NCBI GenBank assembly: GCA_030770425.1
Contig: JASJFT010000200.1
Coordinates: 1 to 64,000 of the forward strand
DNA from: Darksidea phi
Taxonomy: Eukaryota > Ascomycota > Dothideomycetes > Pleosporales > Lentitheciaceae
Length of the DNA: 64,000 nucleotides
Direction of reading: 5' to 3'
The position numbers and the translations under genes are program-made. The notes beneath the pieces are model-generated. The model was not told the DNA's origin. It was given only the letters and a program-made list of their open reading frames with translations, and did no database searches. Position 1 is the stretch's first letter. Each line of letters opens with the position of its first letter. Of this stretch, positions 43,396-53,880 are shown piece after piece.

Positions 43396-44404
43396 GAGGA
43401 AAGTCAAGCTTTTGGATGAGATCGTCAGAGACACTACCAGAGAAGACCCCGAAGAACGACCGGATCTAAGTGTCGTGATCCTGAAGTTAGATCAGAATTT
43501 GCAGCATTATGCTGGTGGCCTTGCTACCTTGCTATAGACTCCGCTAGGAAAAATCCACATCATCTGGGTTAAAGCCACCATTTGTCCTTGCCCCTATAGT
43601 AATAATTAGTGCATTGCTAGATCGTCCGAACCTCATCAGTCCTCACCGGGGCCTTCACGCTTTAGATTCGGGTTCTTATCACAACCAGGGAGATAATAAA
43701 GGGCCCCAGTCGTAGAAGCATTTGTTGTAACTGCAGATTGACAGACTCTTTTTTTTTTTTTGCCTTCGCCTCATCGCAAGGCCACGAACGTTCTCGGGAA
43801 TAATGACCACAAGAAGCCACGCGTTCCGTGAAACAATATTGTTAGTCTCTGTGTACGAGGAGAAAGGGTTAGTAGGTTGCGTATTGGCCATACCTTTGCG
43901 ATGGAGGGTTGCCGGTCAAGGACTATCGTCTTCGTCAAGTATCAAGGGAAGGAGAATGCGCATAACAAGTCGTCCGATAAATCGTGCTTAGATGCGGATG
44001 TTGATATTCAAAGATTGAAGGGAGCGAAAAGGTCCGTTACCCCGCCATATTAATAGTGCAGCATGTGATCAAAACTGGAGCCCGACCAACCCCACCATTA
44101 AAGCCCTAATCGGAACAACAGTTGCCGCGTTCATCAGAAAATTTCCGTCCTCACCAAACACCACTCATGCTTCTCATTGTTCACCGTTCATGCCACAAAG
44201 CGCGCTGTGTTTATATTATAAAAGCCAGGCTGCTTTCCGTTCACTTCTAAGCGCAAAATGAAGTGAGCTCGCTTCCGAACTCGCGGCGATATGGAGCGCT
44301 TCTAAGGCCGACACCGAACATCACACTTGCAGCAAGCCTCATCATGCTAGCATGCATATCCGCGTTGTCATCAGCTATGACTTCCTGGCCAAAGGTAAAG
44401 ACCG
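43396..44404. other. Intergenic, no convincing gene
   Basis: Returns abruptly to normal composition at ~43390. A minus-strand ORF of 70 codons (43679-43891) contains a poly-Lys run from a T tract at 43749-43760 and is not persuasive. Confidence 0.35.
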
Positions 44405-44820
44405 CTTACCTTGTGTCACTAGCATGCAAGCTATGAACGAACCTAGGAGAAATGCTTCTGTAACCTGACTCCTTCAAGCCTTGGAGCATGCATTGTTGTC
44501 GACAGTGGAACATCTGCTGCAGTTACTTCTGCAGGCGCTCGAAAGTACGAGGGAGCGGGACGGCATGGGCCATATATGCGAAGAGGTGTATAAATTCTGC
44601 GATCAAAGCCAGTTCCTTACCGTCCACCAAAGCCACTCCTCAACCTACGCCATTCTACAAAGCATTAACTGCCTGTCACGCTTCTCGTAACTACGTCAAA
44701 CCGGTCGTTCGTGACCGCCAACTGCCACCGTTGTGGACCTCCTCCTCCAGCAGTGGGGCCCTCACTATAAGAGTCTGTGCTACAGCAACCTCCGTTTGGT
44801 GTACCAAGGTAGCTTGAAAC
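44405..44820 (+). repeat. Duplicated promoter-like segment, copy 2
   Basis: Aligns with 14130-14560. Contains gtataaattctgc (44588) as the TATA-like counterpart of the copy-1 gtataaagtc, and ends gtagcttgaaactttcgctc. No convincing gene follows in this copy. Confidence 0.6.
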
Positions 44821-44969
44821 TTTCGCTCGTCTTCAGTACGCCGCCAAAGTTACGATCAAGGTGAGAACAAGCAGTGCCCGGTTCTGGATAGTATGTTTAC
44901 AGGCGTAGGACCTTCACTACTTCACGTCCTACTTCCAAGATTCAATCGCTATGTCCCGCGATGAAATGT

Positions 44970-44999
44970 TGTTTGGAGTATTGGACAATACTCCAAACA
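44970..44999. repeat. Perfect 14 bp inverted repeat with a 2 bp loop, plus a third half-copy
   Basis: tgtttggagtattg at 44970-44983 is followed by ga and its exact inverse at 44986-44999. A further half-copy, cactccaaacaaca, follows at 45001-45014. It could be a hairpin or a palindromic protein-binding site. Confidence 0.8.
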
Positions 45000-45240
45000 G
45001 CACTCCAAACAACACGCATATTAAGCGTGATTCATGAATATTCTGTCCACCTGCATAGCGCTTTGCCATACAAGATCTCACCCTCTAGATTGCTGCATGC
45101 AGATAGCCTCGGCACAGGGTTAGACACCCAAACAGGTTTAGCCTCCTTCCGTAACACGCACTCGGTGGCACCATCATTAGTGGAGCGTAGCTGCAGACAA
45201 AGGATACTTCGGCAGCTGCAGACAAAAGATACTTCGTCTC

Positions 45241-45286
45241 ACCACCTCTGGCAAGGAGGACGGCCGACCCGCACCTGCCATGAACT
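45241..45286 (-). repeat. Dispersed coding-like repeat, copy 3 of 3
   Basis: Core ggcaaggaggacggccgacc, then cgcacctgccat. Related to 8035-8110 and 29641-29706. Immediately upstream, agctgcagacaaa-gatactt occurs twice in tandem (45188-45235). Confidence 0.6.
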
Positions 45287-46220
45287 TACGCTGGAGGCGC
45301 TTAGTTTCTCGGGTGGATGAAGAGAGATGTTGGCGTGGGCGTTGGTGTTTCTGAAGGGAAAAACAGGCGAAGAAGCGGTCGCCAAGAGGGTTGAAGCACA
45401 GCCCACGAGCTGATTAGATCTGGAGAGGTTGAAATCTGGAACCTACCCTTGGAACCTGGTCCACTGCGGGGACTAAAAAGTGATCCGCTACAAGACCCAA
45501 AATAGGTCCCTATTGCCAGGTATAGCCCAAGTTCGGATCGCGGCCAGATATTAGGCATGCTTGGGTTGATGTGTCCAGCTCGTTAATGGTCGCAAACATG
45601 CCTAGGTTTTCTGTGGGTGGTCTCGTTTTCGTTCCCGCAGTTGAAGCCTGGTTCAAGCCCAAGATGCAATCTGTTAGGGCTGGACCGTGCTCGGAAACGA
45701 TTTAGCGACGCGCACCCACCATACGACCCCATATCGACCATACGCTACACACCTACGGACACACTTATTCCAACTCTCTCCTTATCCACCCGCAACATTA
45801 GGCGCCACTGGACAACCCTATGGCAGGAGCGGGTCGGCCGCCCTCCTACTAGCGATGGCAGTGGCGCAGGGGTCGACAGGACACAGCCCCCTCTGCCAAA
45901 GTCTCCGTTGCTTACTCCGCCGCGATGTCTGAATTTCTCCTCCCTCCCGCTAAACACCCACCACCTTCACAGGCTACCTCCGAGCGAGCAGAATTTGCGA
46001 CATTTACGTCTAGCAGCTCTTTACCCTATACTTCTTAGCTCACTACAGAGCGGTAGCCTTTATAACAGCATAACAGCGGAGGATATTGCAACTCAAGAAG
46101 TCTAATTCGATGAGCATTACCTCCACTAAAAGTTCACAAGTTTTTTCGCCTTCGGCGCATCCAAACGCTTCACCTACGATACCTTAGCTAGTCATTGTGG
46201 GCCCCGACTCACTCCTAGCC
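45287..46220. other. Intergenic, upstream of the 46221 gene
   Basis: A 162-codon plus-strand ORF (45617-46105) is Pro/Leu/Ser-rich with no domain and looks like a chance frame. Otherwise nothing seen. Confidence 0.35.
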
Positions 46221-48666
46221 ATGCCACCGCCGGACCAACAAACCACCTTTAACACCGACATCTACACGGGCTTCTGGCTCAACTCCTCCCACGGCGCTAC
46301 ACTCACGATAAACCGGCGCAACGGGGGTCTCCTCATCGCCTTCCTGGCGCTGTACATCAGCATGACGGGGACAAGTTTTTGGAAGATCGCTAGGTTCGCG
46401 CTGCATGCGGGGTTCTCGGAAAGGAAGGGCATGGGTGGTATGTACCATCAGCGACAGGCGGTGCTGAGGAATGCGAGGGCGGCGGGGGATGCGGTGGGTG
46501 ATGTGCTGGGTGTGCTGTTTGCGAGAAGAAGACAGGTTCGCAGGGCTGATGCCGGATTGATGCGGTGGTTGGTCGTGGTGGTGGTCGCAGGGTATGTGGC
46601 GTTGGGTTCTGCTGTTGCGGGTATGCGTTTATGATGGTTCATTATTGTGTGGAGGCGTCTTAAGACTGACGGAGTTGTAGGTGTCTTCGCCTCACGGCTA
46701 ACCAGCGGCGACGAAGTCCTACTTTCTGGCCGGATGTGCGCGAATAATCTCAGATCCGAGGATACGTTGCCGCAATATTTAACCGTCCTGCGAAAGATGC
46801 GGGAGAGGAGTTTGGCGTATGCGCGGTCTTGTTATCAGGATCCGTGGGACAACGGATTACCGCAGATTTGCCAGCGGTATACGAAAACGAGACTCGCCTA
46901 CACGGTTGACAGCGACGCTGGATGCCCCTTCGATGACGAGGTTTGTCTGCAGGATTCTGGAAATATTGCGCTGGATAGCGGGTTTGTGGATAGTAGGTTG
47001 GATCTGGGTGTCAATGGTGAGACGAGGTTCTTGCTGCGATATAAGAGTCACTGCGCGCCGTTGAAGACGCAGGGGTACAGCGAAGTGTACAACGATGCTC
47101 AGACTCCTACAGGCAAGGTTATGAGGTACAAGTATGGACGATTCAATATACCAGGTAACGGCGACACCGGGGCGACGAACGACTCGCATGTATACCAGAT
47201 ACCAGTCAAAGACCTGTCATATCTGAAGTCAGTGGGATCTCTCAGGCAATGGCCCGCTGGGGAGTATGCATTAGCGTAAGTTGTCCTTTCCCTCGCTTGC
47301 TGTGCGACTGGATCTCAGACCTGAAGGTCAGCGCGATAATTAATAGCGTCACTGACTCCAGACAGAGGTATGCATACATTGCGAGGCGATAAAAACATCT
47401 TCACGCCAATCACCGAACTGGACCTTCCCGACAGCATCGTATCCCTGCTCTTCCTCAGCTCGCAGGGTGTGATATCAGACCAACCGATCGAGGATCCATG
47501 GTTTAACGCGACTCTCTTGGTGGCCTCCGTCGTCGATGCGTCCAATGCATCGAACACAGCGCAATTGTACACATCAAGCGAGCCAGCGAGTGTGCTAGGA
47601 TGCGCAACACAAATAGACATGTGCAATCCAGCGCTGCCCGAAGGATCGCGCTGCGTCAACGTCAACGGCCCTGTAGACCGCCTGGCCGAAATATGGCAGC
47701 ATCCAGAAGATCTCCTCGCAGCGAAGGGATATCTCACGCTGCTGAATAGCTCGGTCGGTGGTGCAGTCCCACGCCCCGATTGGATATACGGTACTCATGG
47801 ACCGACTGCTCTGCTGGCCAAGTCTACGCAGCTAGAACATATGCAGATTGGCCGGCTTCCTGCGGATCAGTGGCAGCTGGAGATGGAATTTGGCTTCCAG
47901 GCGGTGCTGGCTTCGATACAGAGCGCAGTGGTGGAAGCTTCTATTTACGGGCTGTACTACAATAGTACCGACCCTTGTGGAGCTTGCGAGATGATGTGTG
48001 GTAGCCAGGTGAGCAGGAACAAGGAACATTCACACTTGGAAGCACTTTACTGACCCATCGCAGAAAATCAAATCCACGGCGTTTTACTCGGTCAGCGTGC
48101 TAGGCGTCTCGCTCGTTCTTTTCCTGGGGCTTGCTGTCATGATCATAGCCACCTTCCTCGAATCTCTTGTTCAACTAGCTCTGAAGATTTTCCATGCCAA
48201 AGACGGACGGCTCACGTATGCGTGGTTGGAGTGGCAAAGCAACTCATTCCTTCAGCTGCAGCGTCTGGCCCACGAAGGTGTCGGCATGGGCACATGGTCA
48301 GGAGCCGTCGATAGCGTTCCAGTCAACAGGCCGGGAGAGTTGCTCGGCATGCTGGATATCAGCGACGTCAAACATCCTCGCTTGCAGCATGCGAAACCAT
48401 CGATCGAGCTGGCCTCGTTGGATACTAGAGCAGCAGGGGCAACTGCGCATCGATATTTCGACGGCGACTCCTGGCGCGACGATGTGAGCTACGACCCTGC
48501 ATCGCCAAGGCATTCGGATACTTCGCACATGTTACCTGACGATAGCCGTTTGGCATCAGGGGATCATCGAGCTGCTCTTGCAGAGCGGAGTCCTTCACTC
48601 AACAGCACCATGGTCCCAGCCGGGTACGGGATCTCGTCGAGTGAAGAAGAACTGCTTCGCTTCTGA
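46221..48666 (+). CDS. Membrane protein with large ectodomain, unknown function, 746 aa
   Basis: Four exons: 46221-46620, 46681-47275, 47366-48008 and 48064-48666. Donors are GTATGC, GTAAGT and GTGAGC, with TAG/CAG acceptors. All joins keep the frame. Membrane segments lie near residues 36-55 (GGLLIAFLALYISMTGTSFW), 113-133 (WLVVVVVAGYVALGSAVAG) and 553-578 (SVLGVSLVLFLGLAVMIIA). Between the second and third lies a ~420-residue ectodomain with many Cys and N-glycosylation sequons. The ~165-residue tail is Ser/Asp-rich. Overall layout resembles the 4687-7017 protein. I see no enzyme motif and leave the function open. Confidence 0.85.
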
Positions 48667-48734
48667 TAGACTCCGGAGCACTCACCGCTAGTTGCCGCTA
48701 CCATCATCCCGTTCCTTCTCCTGCTTTGGGAAGT

Positions 48735-48880
48735 TACCCCAGCAGTGGGATAATGCTGGGTATTCGTGTGTGGTTGCTTGTGAACCAAGGACTAGACGTA
48801 CTAAATCTGAAGAGTAACCTGAGTCCTTTGGGTCACCGACGTAGGACACTTGTTGGCAATGCTTCATTGGATTCGCTTGA
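48735..48880 (-). pseudogene. HET-domain relic, N-terminal edge of the domain
   Basis: The minus strand reads SDLVRLVLGSQATTHEYPAL, then SHCWG, the characteristic opening of a HET domain (...YxALSxCWG). The frame runs on only ~16 codons and ends near the 3' end of the 46221-48666 gene, so the rest of the domain is missing. Confidence 0.6.
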
Positions 48881-49019
48881 GTTCTTACTGCAATCATGGG
48901 AGTTGTCACACTGACGAAGCCATGCGCGGAGCAGTGCGAATCGGGGGGTGCAGGCGTGCGAACCCAGCAGCGCTCAAAAGCCACCTTGTGTGCGCTGACC
49001 ATCCCCGCTCGCTAAGCGA

Positions 49020-49363
49020 GCCAACTAACCTTCGTCTACTCTCTTCTTAAGAGAGGCGACTATTCCTACCCGTTCAAGCTTCCTAGAGGCTTTCCCCTAC
49101 GAAGTTTTTCCTTTACGAGGCACGAGATAAATATAGGATAGAAGCAAGCTTTTTAAGAGAAGGGAAGGAGGTACAACATGGGCCTAGTAGATACGTAGGT
49201 ATCTACTCCTAGAGGATCCTCTGCACGGAGGGAGGACAGGCAAAGAAAGGCTAGCATAGCATCTCTCTATGAGAGCAAGATATGTCCATATCTATAGGAG
49301 CGCGTGGCACGTCCCTTATGCTCCACGGGAGGCTCGTTGTAGATAAAATATCTGCAGGACGTT

Positions 49364-49397
<34 letters not shown>
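49020..49397 (+). mobile_element. Possible 3' end of a non-LTR element, ending in an AATC microsatellite
   Basis: A ~350 bp stretch without ORFs, rich in short hairpin-like words (cttcttaagagag; aggtatctactcctagagga), ends in 8.5 copies of aatc at 49364-49397. Some fungal LINEs end in short tandem repeats, but no reverse-transcriptase text is present, so this is tentative. Confidence 0.25.
49364..49397. repeat. (AATC)n microsatellite, 8.5 units
   Basis: An uninterrupted run of the aatc tetranucleotide. Confidence 0.95.
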
Positions 49398-49470
49398 GGA
49401 TGGTTATATCGTGGGTAGGAGGGCGGGGCTCACGACCCGCAGTCGGGAGGATAGGAAAGGTAATAGGATA
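49398..49470. repeat. Dispersed repeat shared with 62833-62905
   Basis: gggcggggctcacgacccgc, followed by agtcgggaggataggaaagg, matches the RIP-altered gggtagcggagcttacgacc and tatagtcggagggatagaag in the right-hand block. This copy keeps its GC content and may show the pre-RIP state. Confidence 0.6.
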
Positions 49471-50108
49471 GCCGTCGTATAATCCCGTTATGTAGCCTGC
49501 ATAGTCTGGCTACGTGAAATACACACCTCCGTCCGACTTACGGGGGGCTCTTTAGTTAACTTTGAACTATCCATCATTTAAAAAGCTTCTTTCAACCGTA
49601 TCGGTCAAATTTTCTTAAGTCTCATACTCACTCTCGTTCGGGTTGACTGTCGCGGCTGTACATTTTAAATCGTACGTTCTGTACTTTTAGACATACCTCT
49701 ATGTTGGATACTGATGGTCTGCGCAATGGAGCGAGGCCGCAGATTCACTTCCGCAGTCCACGAATTATGTGATCCCCTAAGTCCTCACGGCTTCAAGCAT
49801 CTGATTCAATGCAGACATGAATGATATAAACAGTCGGTCAACCTCTACCCACGCCCGCACTAATCGTTTCAGCAATGCGGCAGCGCGGTCACACACCCTG
49901 GATCGTTTTAGCACACACCAGCTGAGACGATTGTCCACGGCAGTGAAATCCACATCATTCGGGGCATCCACCGCAAATAACAATATTCACAACACAGATC
50001 AGCAGATATTTGCGGTTGGTCGCACACATAACTACTAGTAAGCCGATAAACCATCTAAATGTCACGGAATAAACGTCAACATGATCGTCACTTTATTGCT
50101 GGTAAAGA
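49471..50108. other. Intergenic, no gene seen
   Basis: Normal composition with no domain-bearing ORF. Forms the 3' flank of the minus-strand gene at 50109. Confidence 0.4.
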
Positions 50109-51061
50109 CTATGATTTATAGTTTCCATGCCACAGCTCTGCGGGTTCGACCGACTCACTACCCGGTGCCTCCACTGTTGGGTGGTCATGATATACCGGCG
50201 GCTGTATGTCCGTTGGAGTGTACTTGAGTTCTGGCTGTTGATCGCGATCACCACCTTGAACGTGCGCCATATTATCCTTTCCTCTTTTGCCGAGCAGATA
50301 CCACACAAGGGCAGCGCCTAAAGCTATGCCTGCAAGGGGCCCTATCACTACGCCGGCAATCCAAGCCTTGCTCTTCGGGCCTGGCGCAGATGTGATACTT
50401 GTCGCCGCCGGAGATGGTGTCGAGTCCGTAGGAGACGATGTCGCGGTTGTAGGAGATGATGTTGTGGTGGTCATGGATGTTGTTGAGGATGAGGTAGTGC
50501 CTATAGATACTCTTAATAGGAAGATCTCTGGCTTCCGAACGTCGGAAACGTACTGCTTGTGGAAGATTCATCGGGGTCGACAATGTTAACCGCGGCTGAA
50601 GAGATCTGCTGGTCGAATTGAGGATTAGGCTTTGAACCATGAGGAACGAATCGAAATACCCAGACGCTTTCACCTGAGAGTGCAGCGGTAGGTATGTTCA
50701 CTTCTGTCCAGTTGTACGAAAAGACTGTAGTGATATCAACGCCGTCTGCAAAAAGGTTTCAGTCATGCCTATACCGACCGTACAATAGCTGACCGAGCTC
50801 ACCTGCGATCTTGTAATTGTAGTTGCCGTTATGGAAGGTGGTGATCCAGAGATCCACTTGCTGCATATCGCAGGTAGCACAGTATGTACTGAAGGAGTCC
50901 CGAAGGGTTGATTTCCAGACAATGGTGTATGGCTTGCCATTTTGCAAGCTTGTCGACCCGTCCGGGCTGGCGGGGGCTGTCCAGTAATCTTGGACGCTTT
51001 GGCACCTTGCTTGCAGCGAGAGAAATGTAAACAGCAAAACGAAGCAACTAAAGTGTGTCAT
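50109..51061 (-). CDS. Single-pass surface protein with Ser/Thr stalk, 280 aa
   Basis: Three exons: 50803-51061, 50554-50745 and 50109-50500. Intron donors are GTGAGC and GTACGT, acceptors CAG and TAG. Both joins keep the frame. Residues 1-21 are a signal peptide (MTHFSCFVLLFTFLSLQARC). The ectodomain (~22-150) includes SLQNGKPYTIVWKSTLRD and a short CATC pair, recalling fungal Kre9/Knh1-like or Ser-Thr-rich surface domains. A Ser/Thr/Pro stalk follows (residues ~150-190), then a membrane helix (AWIAGVVIGPLAGIALGAAL) and a ~65-residue cytosolic tail rich in Pro, Glu and His. The architecture is that of a cell-wall sensor or adhesin. The exact role is not known. Confidence 0.85.
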
Positions 51062-51785
51062 CTGTTACGCTATGGCGGCACTCGAGGTGAACCGCGACGG
51101 TATGGGGAGCAGTGCGAAGAAGTCATACGTTCGAGCTACGAACCACGTCTGAGTATAAAAGGGAGGTCGAGGTGCGCGTGCGGCACAGTTGCTTACGATT
51201 CTCGCTGCTTTAGTTTGCCGATGGAACGGCTGGTACAACCGTTGTATTTACTTACACAAACTGGAACTATTTTTCCTTAGACGCTGGGGGCAGTGAGATA
51301 AGCGTTTTATGGCCGGGGCAGGCCATTGCACGTAGCCAACGTTCCGCAGGCCACCAACGCCAAGCCGCCTGATTCCATGGGCATGCGGCCCGTACCGGTA
51401 GGGGGCATTCATGATGGCCTCGCCGCCAACGCGTGGTATACATACGAAGCCTCAGCGTGGTATATAGCCGCGTTTTGACTCGTGTTGCTTCTTATATTCG
51501 AACAATTCGCATGGCCTGTTTATGAGCTTACTCCCTATTCTTGGGAAGGCGGTGTTGCGAAATTCGGGTAAGCGTGTCTAGGGCAAAAGCAGCCTGAAAC
51601 ACTGCGCTAGAGCTGTGCCGCAAGCGATTCTGGCCCCGTGAAGCACCTGCTGTGCTAAAGCAGCGCGTCATCGGTCCGTAGAGGACTCGCGCCGCGTCCC
51701 GACACGTTCCTCCCGTTTCTACCTCTCGTCCACCCTAGAAAAACCGCGACTGAGCATCCTCCTCTTCATATTCGCAGAGGCAATC
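51062..51785. promoter_or_regulatory. Divergent intergenic region
   Basis: Lies between the divergent starts of the surface protein (51061) and the GH47 gene (51786). A TATA-like tataaa is at 51156, about 95 bp upstream of the minus-strand start. No other element was recognised. Confidence 0.4.
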
Positions 51786-53558
51786 ATGTTTTTGAGAAGG
51801 TGGAGATGGCCCCTCGTTTCACTCGCCGTAATCTTCCTTGTGATAGTCGCCACATTCTCCCCTCGCCTTTCCCAAGCGCCGAGGCCGATCTTCCCAATAA
51901 GTCATGGACACTTCCCTTGGTCGACAAAAGAGTCTGCAGCCTCCGATGGTTCTACCCACATCTCGCATGCCTGCCCGACAGCACCACCGAGTCCAGCGAT
52001 AAGTCCCGATAGCGAAGGCCGCTTCAACTGGAGAGCGATTCCAAGCCACCATCCGGTCGAACGGTATACTCCATTGCCTTCGGATAGACCCCGGTCGGAG
52101 AGGCCTGCCGTCCAGCATTCGTTCGGTGCAGCATCTGAGAATACCTCCCGCCGGCAGGCCGTGAAAGACACCTTCGAACGATGCTGGAAGTCGTATAAAG
52201 ATCGCGCGTGGGCGCAAGATGAGCTTGCCCCAATATCGGGCGGATCCAAAAAAAGTACGTTCGGAGGCTGGGGGGCTACTCTAGTCGACAGCTTGGACAC
52301 GCTTTGGATCATGGGAATGAAAGACGAATACGCCGAAGCCGTTGATGCCGCTATTGGGATCGACTTTGGGCCCACCAGTGATGGCGAGATCAACATGTTT
52401 GAAATCATCATACGGTACCTCGGTGGCTTCATAGGTGCATACGATGTATCTGGCTGTCACGATGCAGCGCTATTGAACAAGGCTATCGAGGTCGCGGATC
52501 TGGCATACGCCGCATTCGACACGCCGAATCGAATGCTCGTCTCGAGATGGAGCCCACGAAAAGCTGCCGACGGAGAAGAGCAACTACCGGCGGAGTCAAT
52601 GCTCATAGCCGAGGCGGCCTCTGCTAGTGTGGAGTTCACTCGATTATCGCAGATCACTGGGGATATGCGCTATTTTGACGCCATCTCAAGAGTCACAGCG
52701 GTGCTCGATAAGCAACAGGGGTTGACAAAGCTTCCTGGAATGTGGCCAATCAGTGTGAATATGCGCACGCCAGACTTGACTTTCGATGGCTTCTTTGGCC
52801 TGGGCGCAATGGCTGATTCGGCGTACGAATACCTACCGAAGATGTATCAGTTGCTCAACGGGGTCGGGTCTGAAGCAGCTCGATATCGCAAGATGTATGA
52901 GTATGCGATGACCACTGCTATAACGCACACCATGTTTCGTCCCATGGTGGAAGACAAGGCTGATATACTGATCGCCAGTGCTAATGTGGATGGGAAGAGG
53001 AGTGACAAAGGGCAGCATTTGGTGTGCTTTGCTGGGGGCATGTTGGCGCTTGGTGGACGGCTCTTTGAAAACAGAACCCATATGGACATTGGCCTTAGAC
53101 TCTCAGACGGTTGTGCGTGGACGTACAAGAACGCGCCCAACGGAATCATGCCGGAAGTCTTCTCGATGGCGGCTTGCCCTACGTGGGCAGAGTGTGACTA
53201 CGCCCCTCAACCCGGGCCGCGCCCTTTCACCAACCTCGACGACGGCCGATACATCCTTCGGCCTGAAGCGATCGAGTCCATCTTCTACATGTACCGGATC
53301 ACCGGTGACCGCAAATACCAAGACATTGCGTGGGACATGTTTCAAGCAATCGATGCCAACACGCGGACTGAGTTCGCCAATGCTGCGCTATCAGACGTCA
53401 TGAAGTCACCACCGGAGAAGTATGATAGTATGGAAAGCTTCTGGCTGGCCGAAACGCTCAAGTACTTCTACCTTATCTTCAGCAATTCTGATACGATAAG
53501 TTTGGACGATTTTGTATTCAACACCGAAGCTCACCCATTCCGGATACCGCACGGATAG
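51786..53558 (+). CDS. Class I alpha-1,2-mannosidase (GH47), 590 aa
   Basis: A single-exon frame. A short basic N-terminus and one membrane helix (residues ~9-24, PLVSLAVIFLVIVATF) make it a type II ER/Golgi protein, followed by a ~100-residue stem. The GH47 domain starts about residue 120 (RRQAVKDTFERCWKSYKDRA) and shows GGWGATLVDSLDTLWIMG, FEIIIRYLGG, HLVCFAGGMLALG, RPEAIESIFYMYRITGD and the Ca-binding Thr in NTEAHPF at the end. The family trims alpha-1,2-mannose from N-glycans. The essential Glu/Asp blocks appear present and the length is typical, so it should be active. It is likely a core secretory-pathway gene beside the accessory region. Confidence 0.95.
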   Translation: MFLRRWRWPLVSLAVIFLVIVATFSPRLSQAPRPIFPISHGHFPWSTKESAASDGSTHISHACPTAPPSPAISPDSEGRFNWRAIPSHHPVERYTPLPSDRPRSERPAVQHSFGAASENTSRRQAVKDTFERCWKSYKDRAWAQDELAPISGGSKKSTFGGWGATLVDSLDTLWIMGMKDEYAEAVDAAIGIDFGPTSDGEINMFEIIIRYLGGFIGAYDVSGCHDAALLNKAIEVADLAYAAFDTPNRMLVSRWSPRKAADGEEQLPAESMLIAEAASASVEFTRLSQITGDMRYFDAISRVTAVLDKQQGLTKLPGMWPISVNMRTPDLTFDGFFGLGAMADSAYEYLPKMYQLLNGVGSEAARYRKMYEYAMTTAITHTMFRPMVEDKADILIASANVDGKRSDKGQHLVCFAGGMLALGGRLFENRTHMDIGLRLSDGCAWTYKNAPNGIMPEVFSMAACPTWAECDYAPQPGPRPFTNLDDGRYILRPEAIESIFYMYRITGDRKYQDIAWDMFQAIDANTRTEFANAALSDVMKSPPEKYDSMESFWLAETLKYFYLIFSNSDTISLDDFVFNTEAHPFRIPHG

Positions 53559-53783
53559 TCTGTCACTCGCAAAGCCATATACATGACGGAGGCCTATCCG
53601 GGTCATCAACTTAGTATACAAGGTGTCAAACCATCCCACCAAACTCATCCGAGCAACGCGGCAAAAACAACTACTGGGAACCAAACCAGTCGCTCCCGTG
53701 TTGCCGCATCGCAGCTAGAAGACTGTTGCTGCATTCGATGGACGTGTCATGTATATAGCTTGCTCGCTGGTTTTGTCGGTCTG

Positions 53784-53880
53784 TTTCTACAGCGGCCGCA
53801 ACGGCGCCCCTGCAGGTGCTAAATCAACGCGGAGAGACGCGTGATGACCTGTAGGGGCTGTTGCGGCCACTAGTAGAAGT
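53784..53880. repeat. GC-rich inverted repeat ~230 bp after the GH47 stop
   Basis: The arm agcggccgcaac and ccctgcaggt (53791-53817) is inverted as acctgtagggg and gttgcggccact (53848-53871), with ~30 bp between. The arms differ by a few transitions. It could be a small MITE or a hairpin in the 3' region. Confidence 0.7.

Noticed and set aside
45617..46105. Plus-strand ORF of 162 codons
   Set aside because: Pro/Leu/Ser-rich composition, no domain, poor start context; likely a chance frame before the 46221 gene.
49364..49397. Possible telomere-like repeat
   Set aside because: The unit is AATC, not TTAGGG/CCCTAA, and it is short and internal.
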